Assembly (NCBI RefSeq): GCF_009796745.1
Contig: NZ_CP047024.1
Coordinates: forward strand, 1,302,001 to 1,366,000
Direction of reading: 5' to 3'
Length of the DNA: 64,000 nt
Source of the DNA: Paraglaciecola sp. L1A13
GTDB lineage: Bacteria > Pseudomonadota > Gammaproteobacteria > Enterobacterales > Alteromonadaceae
Shown: positions 1-8,760 of the stretch, one piece after another
Layout: each line of letters starts with the position of its first letter
How positions within the stretch are numbered: position 1 is the stretch's first letter
Notes under the pieces: generated by a model
Database searches by the model: none
Seen by the model: only the letters and a program-made list of their open reading frames with translations
What the model was told of the DNA's origin: nothing
Program-made: the position numbers and the translations under genes

Positions 1-165
1 AGTAATTTGGTTGCTTGCATCAATACGGCTGCTAGTTACGCCAGAACCGTCCGTAGCTATTTGGCCACCGAAAGTGATAGATGCTGCACTTGCTTGGCTT
101 GCTGCGCCGAATGCTAATAAAGCGGCAAGAGTTACTAATTTTGTATTCTTAACTAAATTTGTCAT
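1..165 (-). CDS. Secreted protein, N-terminal part only (possible PEP-CTERM protein)
   Basis: The 55 visible codons start at an ATG preceded by AAGGA about 7 bases upstream and stay open to the window edge, so the C-terminus is missing. The N-terminus is a clear Sec signal peptide: basic MTNLVKNTK, a hydrophobic LVTLAALLAFGAA core and a likely cleavage after ASA. The mature start is rich in Ser, Thr, Gly and Asp, typical of extracellular proteins. A sigma-54 type promoter lies just upstream and an exosortase-associated acyltransferase gene is the next gene, so a PEP-CTERM surface protein is a reasonable guess. The diagnostic C-terminal PEP motif lies outside the window, so the family is not proven. 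Confidence 0.7.
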   Translation of the reverse strand, partial: MTNLVKNTKLVTLAALLAFGAASQASAASITFGGQIATDGSGVTSSRIDASNQIT

Positions 166-516
166 GTGATATTCCTTAAATGAGACCAGAGATACTGCTA
201 CAAAGGATAAAGCATTAGTTGTGCCAAGTTTAAAAACTCAATTAATATCAATAGCATATGTATTTTCTCGATTTTAATTATCAGGAAATGTAAATTTTAC
301 TGACAACGGAGATTGTCCTCATCGTTACATATTAAAATGTAGCTGTTGTATTTGATTATTAGGTTACGACTACGTTAAAAATCATCAACAAGTGGGGTAG
401 TTTAATTTCCGCAACACTATGGTGTATGGTGGATGGACCGACACTTGCCGAAAAAAAAGGGGGTGTAAAATTTTTTGACATTCTGCACGACCTTAACAAT
501 AGGCCGTGCATGTAGA
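166..516. other. Intergenic stretch between secreted protein and acyltransferase
   Basis: These 351 bases hold no convincing gene. They contain the minus-strand sigma-54 promoter at 211..226 and a weak hairpin at 484..510 (TGCACG pairing with CGTGCA, one mismatch further in) just past the acyltransferase stop. That hairpin lacks a good T-run, so termination there is doubtful. The stretch is AT-rich and could hold activator sites, but none is recognisable. Confidence 0.5.
211..226 (-). promoter_or_regulatory. Sigma-54 (-24/-12) promoter
   Basis: On the minus strand the bases read TGGCACAACTAATGCT, giving GG-N10-GC with a full TGGCAC -24 element and a TGC -12 element. This is very close to the RpoN consensus TGGCACG-N4-TTGCW. 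It predicts a start near position 200 and a leader of about 35 bases before the ATG at 165. Known context: PEP-CTERM genes in several proteobacteria are driven by RpoN with the PrsK/PrsR pair. No enhancer site was identified. Confidence 0.75.
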
Positions 517-1326
517 TTAATTGAATTGTGTATTAACTTTCTTTTCGATGTTTTTAAGCATGCGCTTGAATCCAGGTGTCAGCCCACTCATTAGCAAGTG
601 ACGGCTAATATAATAGGGTGCGCGTTTTCCGTGATATTCAACCACTGGGCCTACTTGCTGGAATGGAATACCTACGAATCTCAAACTGCGCGCCAATCTA
701 GGCTCCATCATAACAAAACAATGCTTTATATCGTGCTTACGCGATGTTGATGCTGCACATAAGTACAACCCGACAGCAATAAATGGAAAGCAACGAAGCT
801 CTCTTTCCGAATAGACGTGTTCGTTGATGGCACCTGTCGCTGACCCTTTGAATTTATCCGTCGCACGTTTACGAAATTGGGCGGGTACCGCTAATCGTGA
901 TATTTCACATATTTCGCTACGCGGAAAATCACTGGGATGTACGGCGTCCTCAGCAATTGAACTAATACAATATTTTTCTATAGGCAGTAATTGTTCTTCG
1001 CTGTTGGAGCGCACGATCCTAACGGTACCTGCATATTCGCCGGTGGGGATATGTTTAATTAAACAATGGGTAGAGTGGCTATCGAAAAGGTCGGTTTCCA
1101 TTTCATCAGAGCGGACATCTTCAAACTTTAATTCTTCGCAATATACTTTATGTCTTATTTTATAACACTCGCTTCTTAGGTCGTCTGTCAAGGCGACAAC
1201 CGGGCTAAGGTATTCAGCGAAATGTTTAGAAATTTGGTTCGCTTTTTGACTGACGACCACATTCATTAATTTTTTTACCACTGGCCCAATAAAAGGCATT
1301 TCAGCGTATTTTCGAAGTTGCTTCAT
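517..1326 (-). CDS. PEP-CTERM/exosortase system-associated acyltransferase
   Basis: A 269-residue GNAT-fold protein resembling the exosortase-associated acyltransferase family, which is related to acyl-homoserine-lactone synthases and N-acyl amino acid synthases. The family hallmark is visible around residues 53-70 (ECYKIRHKVYCEELKFE), followed by a GEYAGTVRIVRS strand typical of the cofactor-binding core, and an EISRLAVP segment further on. There is no signal peptide, so it is cytoplasmic. It is the last gene of a minus-strand run with the patatin-like gene 31 bases upstream. The product is unknown; family context suggests an acylated small molecule or modification linked to surface-protein sorting. 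No exosortase gene is in the window. Confidence 0.8.
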   Translation of the reverse strand: MKQLRKYAEMPFIGPVVKKLMNVVVSQKANQISKHFAEYLSPVVALTDDLRSECYKIRHKVYCEELKFEDVRSDEMETDLFDSHSTHCLIKHIPTGEYAGTVRIVRSNSEEQLLPIEKYCISSIAEDAVHPSDFPRSEICEISRLAVPAQFRKRATDKFKGSATGAINEHVYSERELRCFPFIAVGLYLCAASTSRKHDIKHCFVMMEPRLARSLRFVGIPFQQVGPVVEYHGKRAPYYISRHLLMSGLTPGFKRMLKNIEKKVNTQFN

Positions 1327-1357
1327 AGGCTTGGGTCTTTAAAACGGTTTTCCACAT

Positions 1358-2197
1358 CTAGTTCCTTAGTTGTATATCGGTATAAAGCCGCATTCGTTTA
1401 GGCACAAATTCAAAAGCGGTGTTAAACCCAATATTGTACAACTCTTCTTTTTGTAACGTCGTAATATTAAAATCAACCGGTGAAAGTTTTCCCGTATTGA
1501 TAATGATCGTATTACGCCAATACTCTGCGTGTACGTACTCTCGAGACATTGCAGTCATGAAGGTCCTAATAAGCATCATCACATATTGCCGTAATGGCAG
1601 CCAACTTTTTTTAAAGTTTGGGTCTGTTACATGGTCACTTTTCAGTTTAAAACACATTACAGGTGAGCCGTCACCCGCCCAGTCTTGATATAATGCGTCT
1701 TCTGATAAAATTGCGCCGTCAACGAGCACATGTTCTTTATAGCTTTGAAAACTAAAAAATAGCGGAATGGACATAGAAAATCTGACTGCTTTGGATATTT
1801 TTAGATCCGGGCTGGTTTTGCGACTGAATACTACAGGGCCGCCGCCGTTTACATCCGTCGCTAGTATATGCAGATCTTTGTCAATTTCAGCGAAGGTTAA
1901 CCCTTTGAGTTGTCTGTCCATCCAGGCTTCAAATTGATCTCCTGAACTTAATCCACCTTGGCGTAATAATCTAAAAAGGGAAAATCCTTTGAATTTTTTA
2001 AAGTCGGTATCCATTGCTAGACGCTTGATTTCAGGCAGCGGCACACCGCAGCAAAACAATGCCGCCACAATTGAGCCTCCTGAAACACCGACCATATGTT
2101 GAAAGTGGATATCGAGTTGTTGTAATGCGTCAAACACACCAATATGGACGGTTAAACGTGTTCCCCCTCCCGAAAAAATGGGCACTATTGAATTCAT
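1358..2197 (-). CDS. Patatin-like phospholipase family protein
   Basis: About 279 residues with the complete patatin signature near the N-terminus: the oxyanion-hole glycine loop FSGGGTRL, the nucleophile elbow GVSGGS around residue 40, and the catalytic Asp in VDGAI. Patatins are Ser-Asp dyad acyl hydrolases that release fatty acids from lipids. The start at 2197 is preferred because AAGGA lies 7 bases upstream; the ATG at 2215 has no spaced ribosome site. There is no signal peptide, so it is probably cytoplasmic or membrane-peripheral. It sits between ydcF-like and acyltransferase genes, so it could supply or turn over acyl chains for its neighbour; this is inference. Confidence 0.85.
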   Translation of the reverse strand: MNSIVPIFSGGGTRLTVHIGVFDALQQLDIHFQHMVGVSGGSIVAALFCCGVPLPEIKRLAMDTDFKKFKGFSLFRLLRQGGLSSGDQFEAWMDRQLKGLTFAEIDKDLHILATDVNGGGPVVFSRKTSPDLKISKAVRFSMSIPLFFSFQSYKEHVLVDGAILSEDALYQDWAGDGSPVMCFKLKSDHVTDPNFKKSWLPLRQYVMMLIRTFMTAMSREYVHAEYWRNTIIINTGKLSPVDFNITTLQKEELYNIGFNTAFEFVPKRMRLYTDIQLRN

Positions 2198-2290
2198 GTT
2201 TCGTTCCTTGATCATCCTTTGCCGAACTTTAAATACTTATGGGATAGTAACCTAATATTCCGTTTGAAATCGGGTAGGATAACTGTTTTA

Positions 2291-3046
2291 TCATTTTAAA
2301 TATCGTTGGTAAATTAGACCTAAGTACTCGTGAATTGCTCTTTCACTACGATATAGACTCAGGCCGTTTGGTAGACCCAAAACAAAAGATACGTTTTTGC
2401 GACTAAGGTGCTCAACTGGAATAGGAAGCACTGATATATTATGAAGTCTAAAGTACTCAACCGCTCGTGGTAGGTGGCTGGCGGAGGATACCAGAGCAAT
2501 ATATTTATTTAGTAAATGTGGCGCTAAAGCATCAACTTCTGATTCAGTGTCATGTCCCTGAGGGAATATATGTATATCTTTCGCTTTTACGCCTAACGTG
2601 ATCAGAAACTCCTTATTGTACTGGGCTTGAGATTTTGCGTCTAAGTGATTAATGATCCCTGCGGCTAAATATATTGGCAGTGGTTTTTTCTTATACATTA
2701 GAGCGGCATGCAAATTGCGCTGTAGGCTACATTGCGGCCACTTACTAACAAAAGGCAGTGCATCATCGTCAAAATGATTACATGCCAATACCACGATCCC
2801 ATCGGCTTTTTGCCATAAAGGGGAAGATAATGTAATGGTGGGATATTGATCTTCTAAGGGCTTGATTAACATCACACTTGGATAAATTAAGCTACAAAAT
2901 CCTAACCACAAGAGGGGTATGTAAGAAAGCCATTTAAAGACACGAGACCCTTGAATTGGTAAGCGTGAAAAAAGCTGTAAAATTGCATACAGCAAGGGCC
3001 CGTGAACAAGGGGGGAGCTTAGGCTGTTTGCCAATGATTGCAGCAT
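2291..3046 (-). CDS. YdcF/ElyC-like DUF218 membrane protein
   Basis: 251 residues. A hydrophobic N-terminal part (roughly residues 8-65, one or two membrane segments) precedes a DUF218 domain. Conserved DUF218 features are seen: a QGHDTESEV stretch and SSASHLPRAVEYFR towards the C-terminus. The usual VVLGGG strand is replaced by VVLACN, so the first conserved loop is unusual. ElyC and YdcF/SanA relatives act in envelope or polysaccharide maintenance, but no reaction is assigned. The gene starts 10 bases after the epimerase stop and is probably co-transcribed with it. Confidence 0.7.
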   Translation of the reverse strand: MLQSLANSLSSPLVHGPLLYAILQLFSRLPIQGSRVFKWLSYIPLLWLGFCSLIYPSVMLIKPLEDQYPTITLSSPLWQKADGIVVLACNHFDDDALPFVSKWPQCSLQRNLHAALMYKKKPLPIYLAAGIINHLDAKSQAQYNKEFLITLGVKAKDIHIFPQGHDTESEVDALAPHLLNKYIALVSSASHLPRAVEYFRLHNISVLPIPVEHLSRKNVSFVLGLPNGLSLYRSERAIHEYLGLIYQRYLK

Positions 3047-3056
3047 CTATTATCTC

Positions 3057-4073
3057 TTAGATTTTATAGAAATCTTTATACCAATTTACAAAATTACTTA
3101 TGCCTTCTTTGAGTTGAGTTTTCGGTTTATAACCCACATCATCAATAAGCGCTTGAACATTAGCATAGGTATCAGGCACATCTCCAGGTTGCATCGGAAG
3201 CATTTCTTTCTCTGCTGTTTTACCCAAAGCACTTTCTAAGGTTGTAATAAAATCGAGTAAATTGACCGGAGTCTGTGCACCTATATTATACACACGCCAA
3301 GGTGCTTTGCTGGTGCTTGGGTCAGGTTTTTTACCGTTCCACTCTTTGTTGCCTGAAGCTGTATTATCTAGAGTGGCTATAACACCACTGACAATGTCAT
3401 CGATATAAGTGAAATCACGTCTGTGATTACCAAAATTGTATACCTTAATCGGGTCGTCTTCTAATATCGCCTTGGTAAATTTAAACAAAGCCATATCAGG
3501 TCTGCCCCATGGACCATAAACGGTGAAGAAACGTAAGCCCGTAGTGGGTAAGTCATAAAGGTGACTATAGGTATGGGCCATTAATTCATTGGCTTTTTTG
3601 CTTGCGGCGTAAAGTGACACAGGATGATCGACGTTGTCAGATACGGAAAACGGCATGGATTCATTTGCACCATAAACCGAGCTTGAAGACGCATATACTA
3701 AGTGTTTGACTGCATTGTGACGACAGCCTTCTAGTATATTGGTAAAGCCAACAATGTTGCTGTCTATATACGCATGTGGATTTTCAATGGAGTAACGCAC
3801 ACCTGCTTGGGCAGCTAAATGCACCACCTTATCAAACTTGTGTTCTGCAAAAAGCGCTTCCATTTCTGGACGAAGCGCAATGTCTAATTTTATGAAGCGA
3901 AAATTCCCTGCATTTGGATGACGTTCAAGCTCAGCTAAGCGGCCCAACTTTAAGTTTACATCGTAATAATCGTTAATATTATCGATACCTACGACTTCAT
4001 CTCCGCGGGATAACAGCACCTGACAAACATGAAAACCGATAAAACCAGCAGCGCCCGTGACTAATATTTTCAT
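3057..4073 (-). CDS. NAD-dependent epimerase, UDP-glucuronate 4-epimerase type
   Basis: A 338-residue extended short-chain dehydrogenase/reductase. The N-terminus has the NAD-binding GAAGFIG motif. The catalytic Tyr-Lys pair is in YAASK near residue 153, with an SSSSVYG serine strand before it. The NDYYDVNLK segment after strand 2 and the [15 protein letters not shown] loop match the UDP-glucuronate 4-epimerase group, which makes UDP-galacturonate for surface polysaccharide. AGGA precedes the ATG. It is probably the first gene of the run reaching the acyltransferase. The exact sugar substrate cannot be read from sequence. Confidence 0.85.
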   Translation of the reverse strand: MKILVTGAAGFIGFHVCQVLLSRGDEVVGIDNINDYYDVNLKLGRLAELERHPNAGNFRFIKLDIALRPEMEALFAEHKFDKVVHLAAQAGVRYSIENPHAYIDSNIVGFTNILEGCRHNAVKHLVYASSSSVYGANESMPFSVSDNVDHPVSLYAASKKANELMAHTYSHLYDLPTTGLRFFTVYGPWGRPDMALFKFTKAILEDDPIKVYNFGNHRRDFTYIDDIVSGVIATLDNTASGNKEWNGKKPDPSTSKAPWRVYNIGAQTPVNLLDFITTLESALGKTAEKEMLPMQPGDVPDTYANVQALIDDVGYKPKTQLKEGISNFVNWYKDFYKI

Positions 4074-4188
4074 TTCATTAATCCTAATATTTTGTGTATA
4101 ACCCTAAGGCGTTAATCACGTTATGCTATTATCGTGACAATGGAACTTTCCCCACTTTAGCCTTACGAAAAATAATAAGTAGTTCATT

Positions 4189-4971
4189 ATGATAACGAAA
4201 AACCGTGTATATAAAATCATTTGTGTTGTTTTTTCTTTGTTAGTCTTTTTTACAACGGCTAATGCCACAGAAAAAACTAAATTAGTGAAAAAAATTAAGC
4301 CGTCGATTGTTGGAGTAGGTCTTTATGACGCGATGTCATCGAGCACCCATCAACTTCGCGGAAGTGGCTTCGTTTTTGGCGATGGCACACTTATCGCTAC
4401 AAATTATCATGTGGTATCTGAGGCACTTGACCCACAAGTTGTTCAATATCACATTGTATTCTCTGGTACCGGACGGCAACCTAAAATACATAAAGCTGAA
4501 ATCGTTGCAAAAGATCCTGTGCATGATTTAGCCATACTTAAAATCCAAGATAAATTGCAACCTATGACCTTGGGCTCGGATGAATATGCAGATGATGGCC
4601 AAGATATCTTAATGACGGGGTTTCCCATTGGGTCGATTTTGGGGTTGTATCCGGCAACCCACAAGGGAATGATCGCGGCTTTGACCCCTGACGTCATCCC
4701 AAGTGTTAATTCTAGTCAGTTGACCATGACTATGCGAAACCGCTTAGAAAAGCCCTTTATGATTTATCAATTAGATATGACTGCTTATCCAGGAAATAGC
4801 GGCAGTGCGCTCTATGATGCGCAGTCAGGGAAGGTTATTGGCATACTCAATAAGGTATTTATAAAAGAAACCAAAGAGGCGGTTTTAGCGAAACCAAGTG
4901 GTATCAGTTATGCAATACCTGTTAAATATTTAAGAGCATTGGGCAAAAAAAAGGGATTTACACTGGACTGA
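4189..4971 (+). CDS. Secreted trypsin-like serine protease (HtrA-like core, no PDZ)
   Basis: 260 residues with an N-terminal signal peptide (hydrophobic IICVVFSLLVFFTTANA, residues 10-26). The chymotrypsin-fold triad is complete: His74 in TNYHVV, Asp113 in HDLAIL and Ser204 in PGNSGSAL. The protein ends soon after the protease domain, so it lacks the PDZ domains of DegP/DegS. It should act in the periplasm or outside the cell. It is divergent from the epimerase, with about 115 bases between. The ribosome site is weak. The substrate is unknown. Confidence 0.85.
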   Translation: MITKNRVYKIICVVFSLLVFFTTANATEKTKLVKKIKPSIVGVGLYDAMSSSTHQLRGSGFVFGDGTLIATNYHVVSEALDPQVVQYHIVFSGTGRQPKIHKAEIVAKDPVHDLAILKIQDKLQPMTLGSDEYADDGQDILMTGFPIGSILGLYPATHKGMIAALTPDVIPSVNSSQLTMTMRNRLEKPFMIYQLDMTAYPGNSGSALYDAQSGKVIGILNKVFIKETKEAVLAKPSGISYAIPVKYLRALGKKKGFTLD

Positions 4972-5287
4972 AACTGATCGTTCAATCTTAATATACGCAA
5001 TAAAAAGTTGAATTGATCTTTTCTTGGAAAGCGCTACTACACTCAAATTGGACAGCCATATTGCATAAAACATTACGTAAAGTGTTTGATGCTTTGTGTG
5101 TTAAAACCCCATCATGAAGGTGTTGATGGGTCTTTTCATGGAAAAATGCACGGAGCAAATTTTTATTATGTGCAGTGTTTCTAAGCTTAATGGAAGCATA
5201 TTGATAGTGGCAGAAGGTAAAGGCGTAAATAGACTTGATAGCGCCTCTACTGACACGCCACCAAGCTTATAATTTACCGAAAAGTTA
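4972..5287. other. Intergenic stretch between convergent protease and glcB
   Basis: These 316 bases hold no convincing gene. A hairpin at 5108..5130 (CCCATCA pairing with TGATGGG, 9-base loop) is followed on the plus strand by TCTTTTC, so it may be a weak terminator for the protease. Nothing else was recognised. Confidence 0.4.
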
Positions 5288-7459
5288 TTAGTCGTTAAGC
5301 TTTTGCTTCATCTCTCTACGTTTGGCATGTAATACCGGTTCTGTATATCCATTAGGCTGAGCGGTGCCTTTCAATATAAGCTCTTGAGCCGCCTGAAATG
5401 CAATCGACTGAATCGGATCAGGCATCATGGCGATATATTCAGCATCCGTACTGTTTTGCTCATCAACTAGTTTTGCCATACGCAACATGGAATCATTGAT
5501 TTGGCTTTCGTCTATCAAACCGTGTAACAGCCAATTAGCGATATGCTGGCTGGAAATTCTTAAGGTCGCTCTGTCTTCCATTAACCCTACATTATTAATA
5601 TCAGGCACTTTAGAGCAGCCAATGCCCTGGTGCACCCACCGGACAACATAACCCAAAATTCCTTGTACGTTATTATCTAGTTCACGCTGAATATCTTGCT
5701 TACTTAGTGCTTTTCGGTCCTTGAGAAGAGGGACGGTAAGAATATCGTCTAGACCGTCAAAAGGTGTTTCAGCAATAGCGTTGCGTAAATTAAACACATC
5801 TATCTGATGGTAATGCAGCGCGTGTAGTGTTGCAGCTGTAGGGGAGGGAACCCACGCCGTGTTAGCCCCAGATTGCGGATGTGCTGTTTTACTTTGCATC
5901 ATATCTGCCATGTTATCAGGGGTTGGCCACATACCTTTGCCGATTTGGGCTTTGCCAGACATCCCAGCATCTATGCCGATTTTGACATTAGCCAACTCAT
6001 AAGCGGTTAACCAAGGCTGTTGCTTGATTTCAGCTTTAAGCGCAAAAGGCCCTAAATGCATTGAGGTATGAATTTCGTCACCTGTTCTATCTAAGAAGCC
6101 GGTGTTAATAAATACAGCGCGGGCTTTGGCTGCGTTGATGCAAGCTTTTAAGTTCACACTTGTACGGCGTTCTTCATCCATAATACCCATTTTCAAGGTA
6201 TTTCGCGGTAGGGCTAATGCATCTTCTACTCGACTAAATAAGGTGTCTGCATATGCGACCTCCTCTGAGCCATGCATTTTAGGCTTCACAATATAAATGC
6301 TGCCATTCTTGCTATTTTTATACTTACCGTTGCCGAGTAAATCATGTTTGGCTATTAGGCTTGTGATCACTGCGTCCATGATCCCTTCATAAATAGGTTT
6401 TCCATCAAACAGTATGGCGTCGTTCGTCATTAAGTGACCCACATTACGCACAAACATCATGCTTCGACCGCTTAATGAAAAAGATTTACCTTCAGTTGAT
6501 ATATAAGACCTATCACCGTTAAGGCACCTTACTGAAGCGTTCCCCGATTTTTGCATACTGACTTCAAGGTTGCCCGTAATTAGCCCAAGCCAATTTTGAT
6601 AAACCAAAGTCTTATCTTGAGCATCAACGGCTGTTACCGAGTCTTCACAATCCATTATGGTGGTCAGTGCTGATTCAAGCAGGATATCTTTCATTCCCGA
6701 TGGGTCTTGCTGGCCTATTTGATGTTCGCGATCAAACTGAAGCTCTACATGCAGTCCGTGGTGTTGTAACAAAATGGCCTTAGGTGCACTAACATCACCA
6801 CGGTAACCCAGTAAGTGTGATGGCTGAGACAACGTTGTTGTACTGCCATCATTAAGGGTGATAACTAATTGCCCTGATGTGATGTCATAACCGCGGCTAC
6901 TTTGATGCGAACCTTTGGTGAGAGGGGCAATTACATCTAACCATTTTCTGGCATATTCAATCACGCGCTGGCCACGTAAGGAATTGTATTCTTTGGTGCG
7001 CGTAGCGCCATTATCTTCCGGTATTACATCCGTGCCATATGCTGCGTCATATAGGCTGCCCCAGCGAGCATTAGCCGCATTGAGGGCAAAGCGAGCATTA
7101 TTGATAGGTACAACGAGTTGGGCACCTGCCATAGTGGCAACTTCGGCGTCTACTTTTTCTGTAGTGATGGTGAAATCTGCTGGGGGGGGTTCTAGGTAAC
7201 CAATCTCTCGCAAAAATCCTTTGTATTCATCGGGCAATAAAGACGATCTAGATTGACAATATTCATCAATTTTTTGCTGCAATGTGTCGCGTTTAGCCAA
7301 TAGAGCTTGATTGACTGGGGTTAGCTCAGCCAGAATGTCACTAAATTTAGCCCAAAAAACCGATGACGTTACTTCGCTGCCTGGTAGCGCCTGCTCTTCG
7401 ATAAAGGTATCAAGTTGCTTGGCAACTTGTAATTGTCCTCGTTGAATATAATCTTGCAT
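5288..7459 (-). CDS. glcB: Malate synthase G
   Basis: 723 residues, the usual length of the monomeric G isoform. It condenses glyoxylate with acetyl-CoA to malate, the second step of the glyoxylate shunt, in the cytoplasm. Visible family blocks include TTIMDCEDSVTAVDA in the barrel, LKMGIMDEERRTSVNL, DRTGDEIHTSMHLGPF, and the PSPTAATLHALHYHQIDV region near the active site. GCGGAG lies 6 bases before the ATG. The gene is downstream of the lysR gene and of a dyad shared with aceA, which suggests joint control of both shunt enzymes. Confidence 0.96.
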   Translation of the reverse strand: MQDYIQRGQLQVAKQLDTFIEEQALPGSEVTSSVFWAKFSDILAELTPVNQALLAKRDTLQQKIDEYCQSRSSLLPDEYKGFLREIGYLEPPPADFTITTEKVDAEVATMAGAQLVVPINNARFALNAANARWGSLYDAAYGTDVIPEDNGATRTKEYNSLRGQRVIEYARKWLDVIAPLTKGSHQSSRGYDITSGQLVITLNDGSTTTLSQPSHLLGYRGDVSAPKAILLQHHGLHVELQFDREHQIGQQDPSGMKDILLESALTTIMDCEDSVTAVDAQDKTLVYQNWLGLITGNLEVSMQKSGNASVRCLNGDRSYISTEGKSFSLSGRSMMFVRNVGHLMTNDAILFDGKPIYEGIMDAVITSLIAKHDLLGNGKYKNSKNGSIYIVKPKMHGSEEVAYADTLFSRVEDALALPRNTLKMGIMDEERRTSVNLKACINAAKARAVFINTGFLDRTGDEIHTSMHLGPFALKAEIKQQPWLTAYELANVKIGIDAGMSGKAQIGKGMWPTPDNMADMMQSKTAHPQSGANTAWVPSPTAATLHALHYHQIDVFNLRNAIAETPFDGLDDILTVPLLKDRKALSKQDIQRELDNNVQGILGYVVRWVHQGIGCSKVPDINNVGLMEDRATLRISSQHIANWLLHGLIDESQINDSMLRMAKLVDEQNSTDAEYIAMMPDPIQSIAFQAAQELILKGTAQPNGYTEPVLHAKRREMKQKLND

Positions 7460-7535
7460 ATTTTACTCCGCTAGTTAGGCAATACCCCAAGTCTACGGAG
7501 GAAACCTTAGTTTGTTTAATTTATGGTTTCTATCC

Positions 7536-7560
7536 TAGCTATTCATTCTGTGAATAGCTA
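7536..7560. promoter_or_regulatory. LysR-type dyad upstream of glcB
   Basis: A perfect inverted repeat with 10-base arms, TAGCTATTCA and TGAATAGCTA, around a 5-base centre. The core TTCA-N5-TGAA fits the T-N11-A rule for LysR-family sites. It lies about 90 bases upstream of the glcB start and overlaps the lysR stop codon. A related dyad lies upstream of aceA (10523..10537), so it is probably the binding site of the LysR protein encoded between them. Confidence 0.65.
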
Positions 7561-8502
7561 TTGAGCGGACAATGCATCACCTACTTCAGTGATCAACCTG
7601 CGCAGCCAAATATGACCAGCGTCATGATGCAAAAGAGCGCTCCATGCCATTTTTAAACCGATAGGAGGTATATCAAATGGTGGGTCGAGAATAACGATAT
7701 TTGGATCATTTTCATAAAGCGCCGCCGCTTTGCTGGGTAAGGTCGCAACGAGATTTTTAATCTTAGCCAGTTGCAAGGCAACGTGGTAATGACGGGTAAA
7801 CACACGAATATCGCGCTTTTGACCAATTTTAGTCAGCTCAGCATCGACCCAACCTAGTTTTTGTACTTCATTAGGATCAATACCAACCCCTACACCAAAT
7901 CCTGTTTTACTCACCCAAATATGCTTACTGTCGATATAGTTTTGCAGTGTGAAGTCGTTAACGATTGGGTTATTGCTGCTCACCACGCAGGCAAATCTGT
8001 CGTACCACACCACCTTTTGATGGAACGACAGAGGCAATTCTTCAAAACGATTAATGGCCATGTCGACTCTGCCTTGTTCAACATCATGAAACGTCACGTC
8101 ACTTGGCGTAATCATATCAAGTGTAATATTTGGGGCGACATTGGCCAATTGACGAATAACTTCTAGTAATAACGTAGACTCAGCATAATCACTGGCCATT
8201 ATTCTAAACGTACGCTTACTGGTTTCAGGAACAAAATCTGTCTCAGGTTGAATCGAAGCTTCAAGCTTGGATAACACATCGCGTATGACCGGTTGGAGTT
8301 CTAAGGCACGCTTGGTTGGCGTCATACCGTCACTCGTGCGCACTAGAAGCGGGTCTTTGAATAAATCCCTTAGTCGTTTTAGACCGTTACTCATTGCGGG
8401 CTGCGTTATGCTTAGTTGATTTGCTGCACGGGTTACGCTGCCTTCACGAAGAAGAACATCCAGATAAACCAATAGATTCAGATCGACTTTAGCAATATTC
8501 AT
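7558..8502 (-). CDS. LysR-family regulator of the glyoxylate shunt (predicted)
   Basis: About 314 residues. An N-terminal winged helix-turn-helix (VDLNLLVYLDVLLREGSV, then TRAANQLSITQPAMSNGLKR) is followed by a LysR substrate-binding domain. It lies between glcB and aceA on the same strand, and matching T-N11-A dyads sit before both enzyme genes, so it probably controls them; the inducer is unknown. ATGs at 8517 and 8502 are both possible. The second gives the normal family N-terminus, but neither has a clear ribosome site. Confidence 0.88.
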   Translation of the reverse strand: MNIAKVDLNLLVYLDVLLREGSVTRAANQLSITQPAMSNGLKRLRDLFKDPLLVRTSDGMTPTKRALELQPVIRDVLSKLEASIQPETDFVPETSKRTFRIMASDYAESTLLLEVIRQLANVAPNITLDMITPSDVTFHDVEQGRVDMAINRFEELPLSFHQKVVWYDRFACVVSSNNPIVNDFTLQNYIDSKHIWVSKTGFGVGVGIDPNEVQKLGWVDAELTKIGQKRDIRVFTRHYHVALQLAKIKNLVATLPSKAAALYENDPNIVILDPPFDIPPIGLKMAWSALLHHDAGHIWLRRLITEVGDALSAQ

Positions 8503-8684
8503 AATATTAATACACATTTTGTTTTTTATTGGATAACTCGATTGTACTCAGATGGGAAAAAGATGCTAGCAAGAATGTAATAAATTTTAAGATGTTGTAT
8601 TTTATAAATAATTAATATCTAAACGCAGTTATTTCAAGCGGCCAAATAATATTGTTTATATAAAAATGAAATATTGGAGGGAAC

Positions 8685-8701
8685 TTCATTCTGTAGATGA
8701 A
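8685..8701. promoter_or_regulatory. Possible third dyad upstream of lysR
   Basis: TTCAT and ATGAA arms flank TCTGTAG. The left part TTCATTCTG is identical to the centre of the glcB dyad, but the spacing is 7 rather than 5. It lies about 185 bases upstream of the lysR start and could be an autoregulatory site. It is weak on its own. Confidence 0.25.
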
Positions 8702-8718
8702 TGGTGATTTACAGGCAA

Positions 8719-8746
8719 AAAAATAGCAGGTTTCCCTGCTATTTTT
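8719..8746. terminator. Bidirectional terminator downstream of aceA
   Basis: A perfect 12-bp stem (AAAAATAGCAGG pairing with CCTGCTATTTTT) with a TTTC loop, flanked by A and T runs so that it works in either direction. It lies about 50 bases past the aceA stop and separates aceA from lysR. Confidence 0.85.
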
Positions 8747-8760
8747 AGATGTTATTAAAA

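Noticed and set aside
434..448. A second sigma-54-like GG-N10-GC element on the plus strand
   Set aside because: It points into the antisense side of the acyltransferase gene, no plus-strand gene follows, and its -24 half departs from TGGCAC; chance is the simplest explanation.
824..1165. A 113-codon plus-strand frame
   Set aside because: It lies wholly inside the well-supported acyltransferase gene on the other strand and has no family features.
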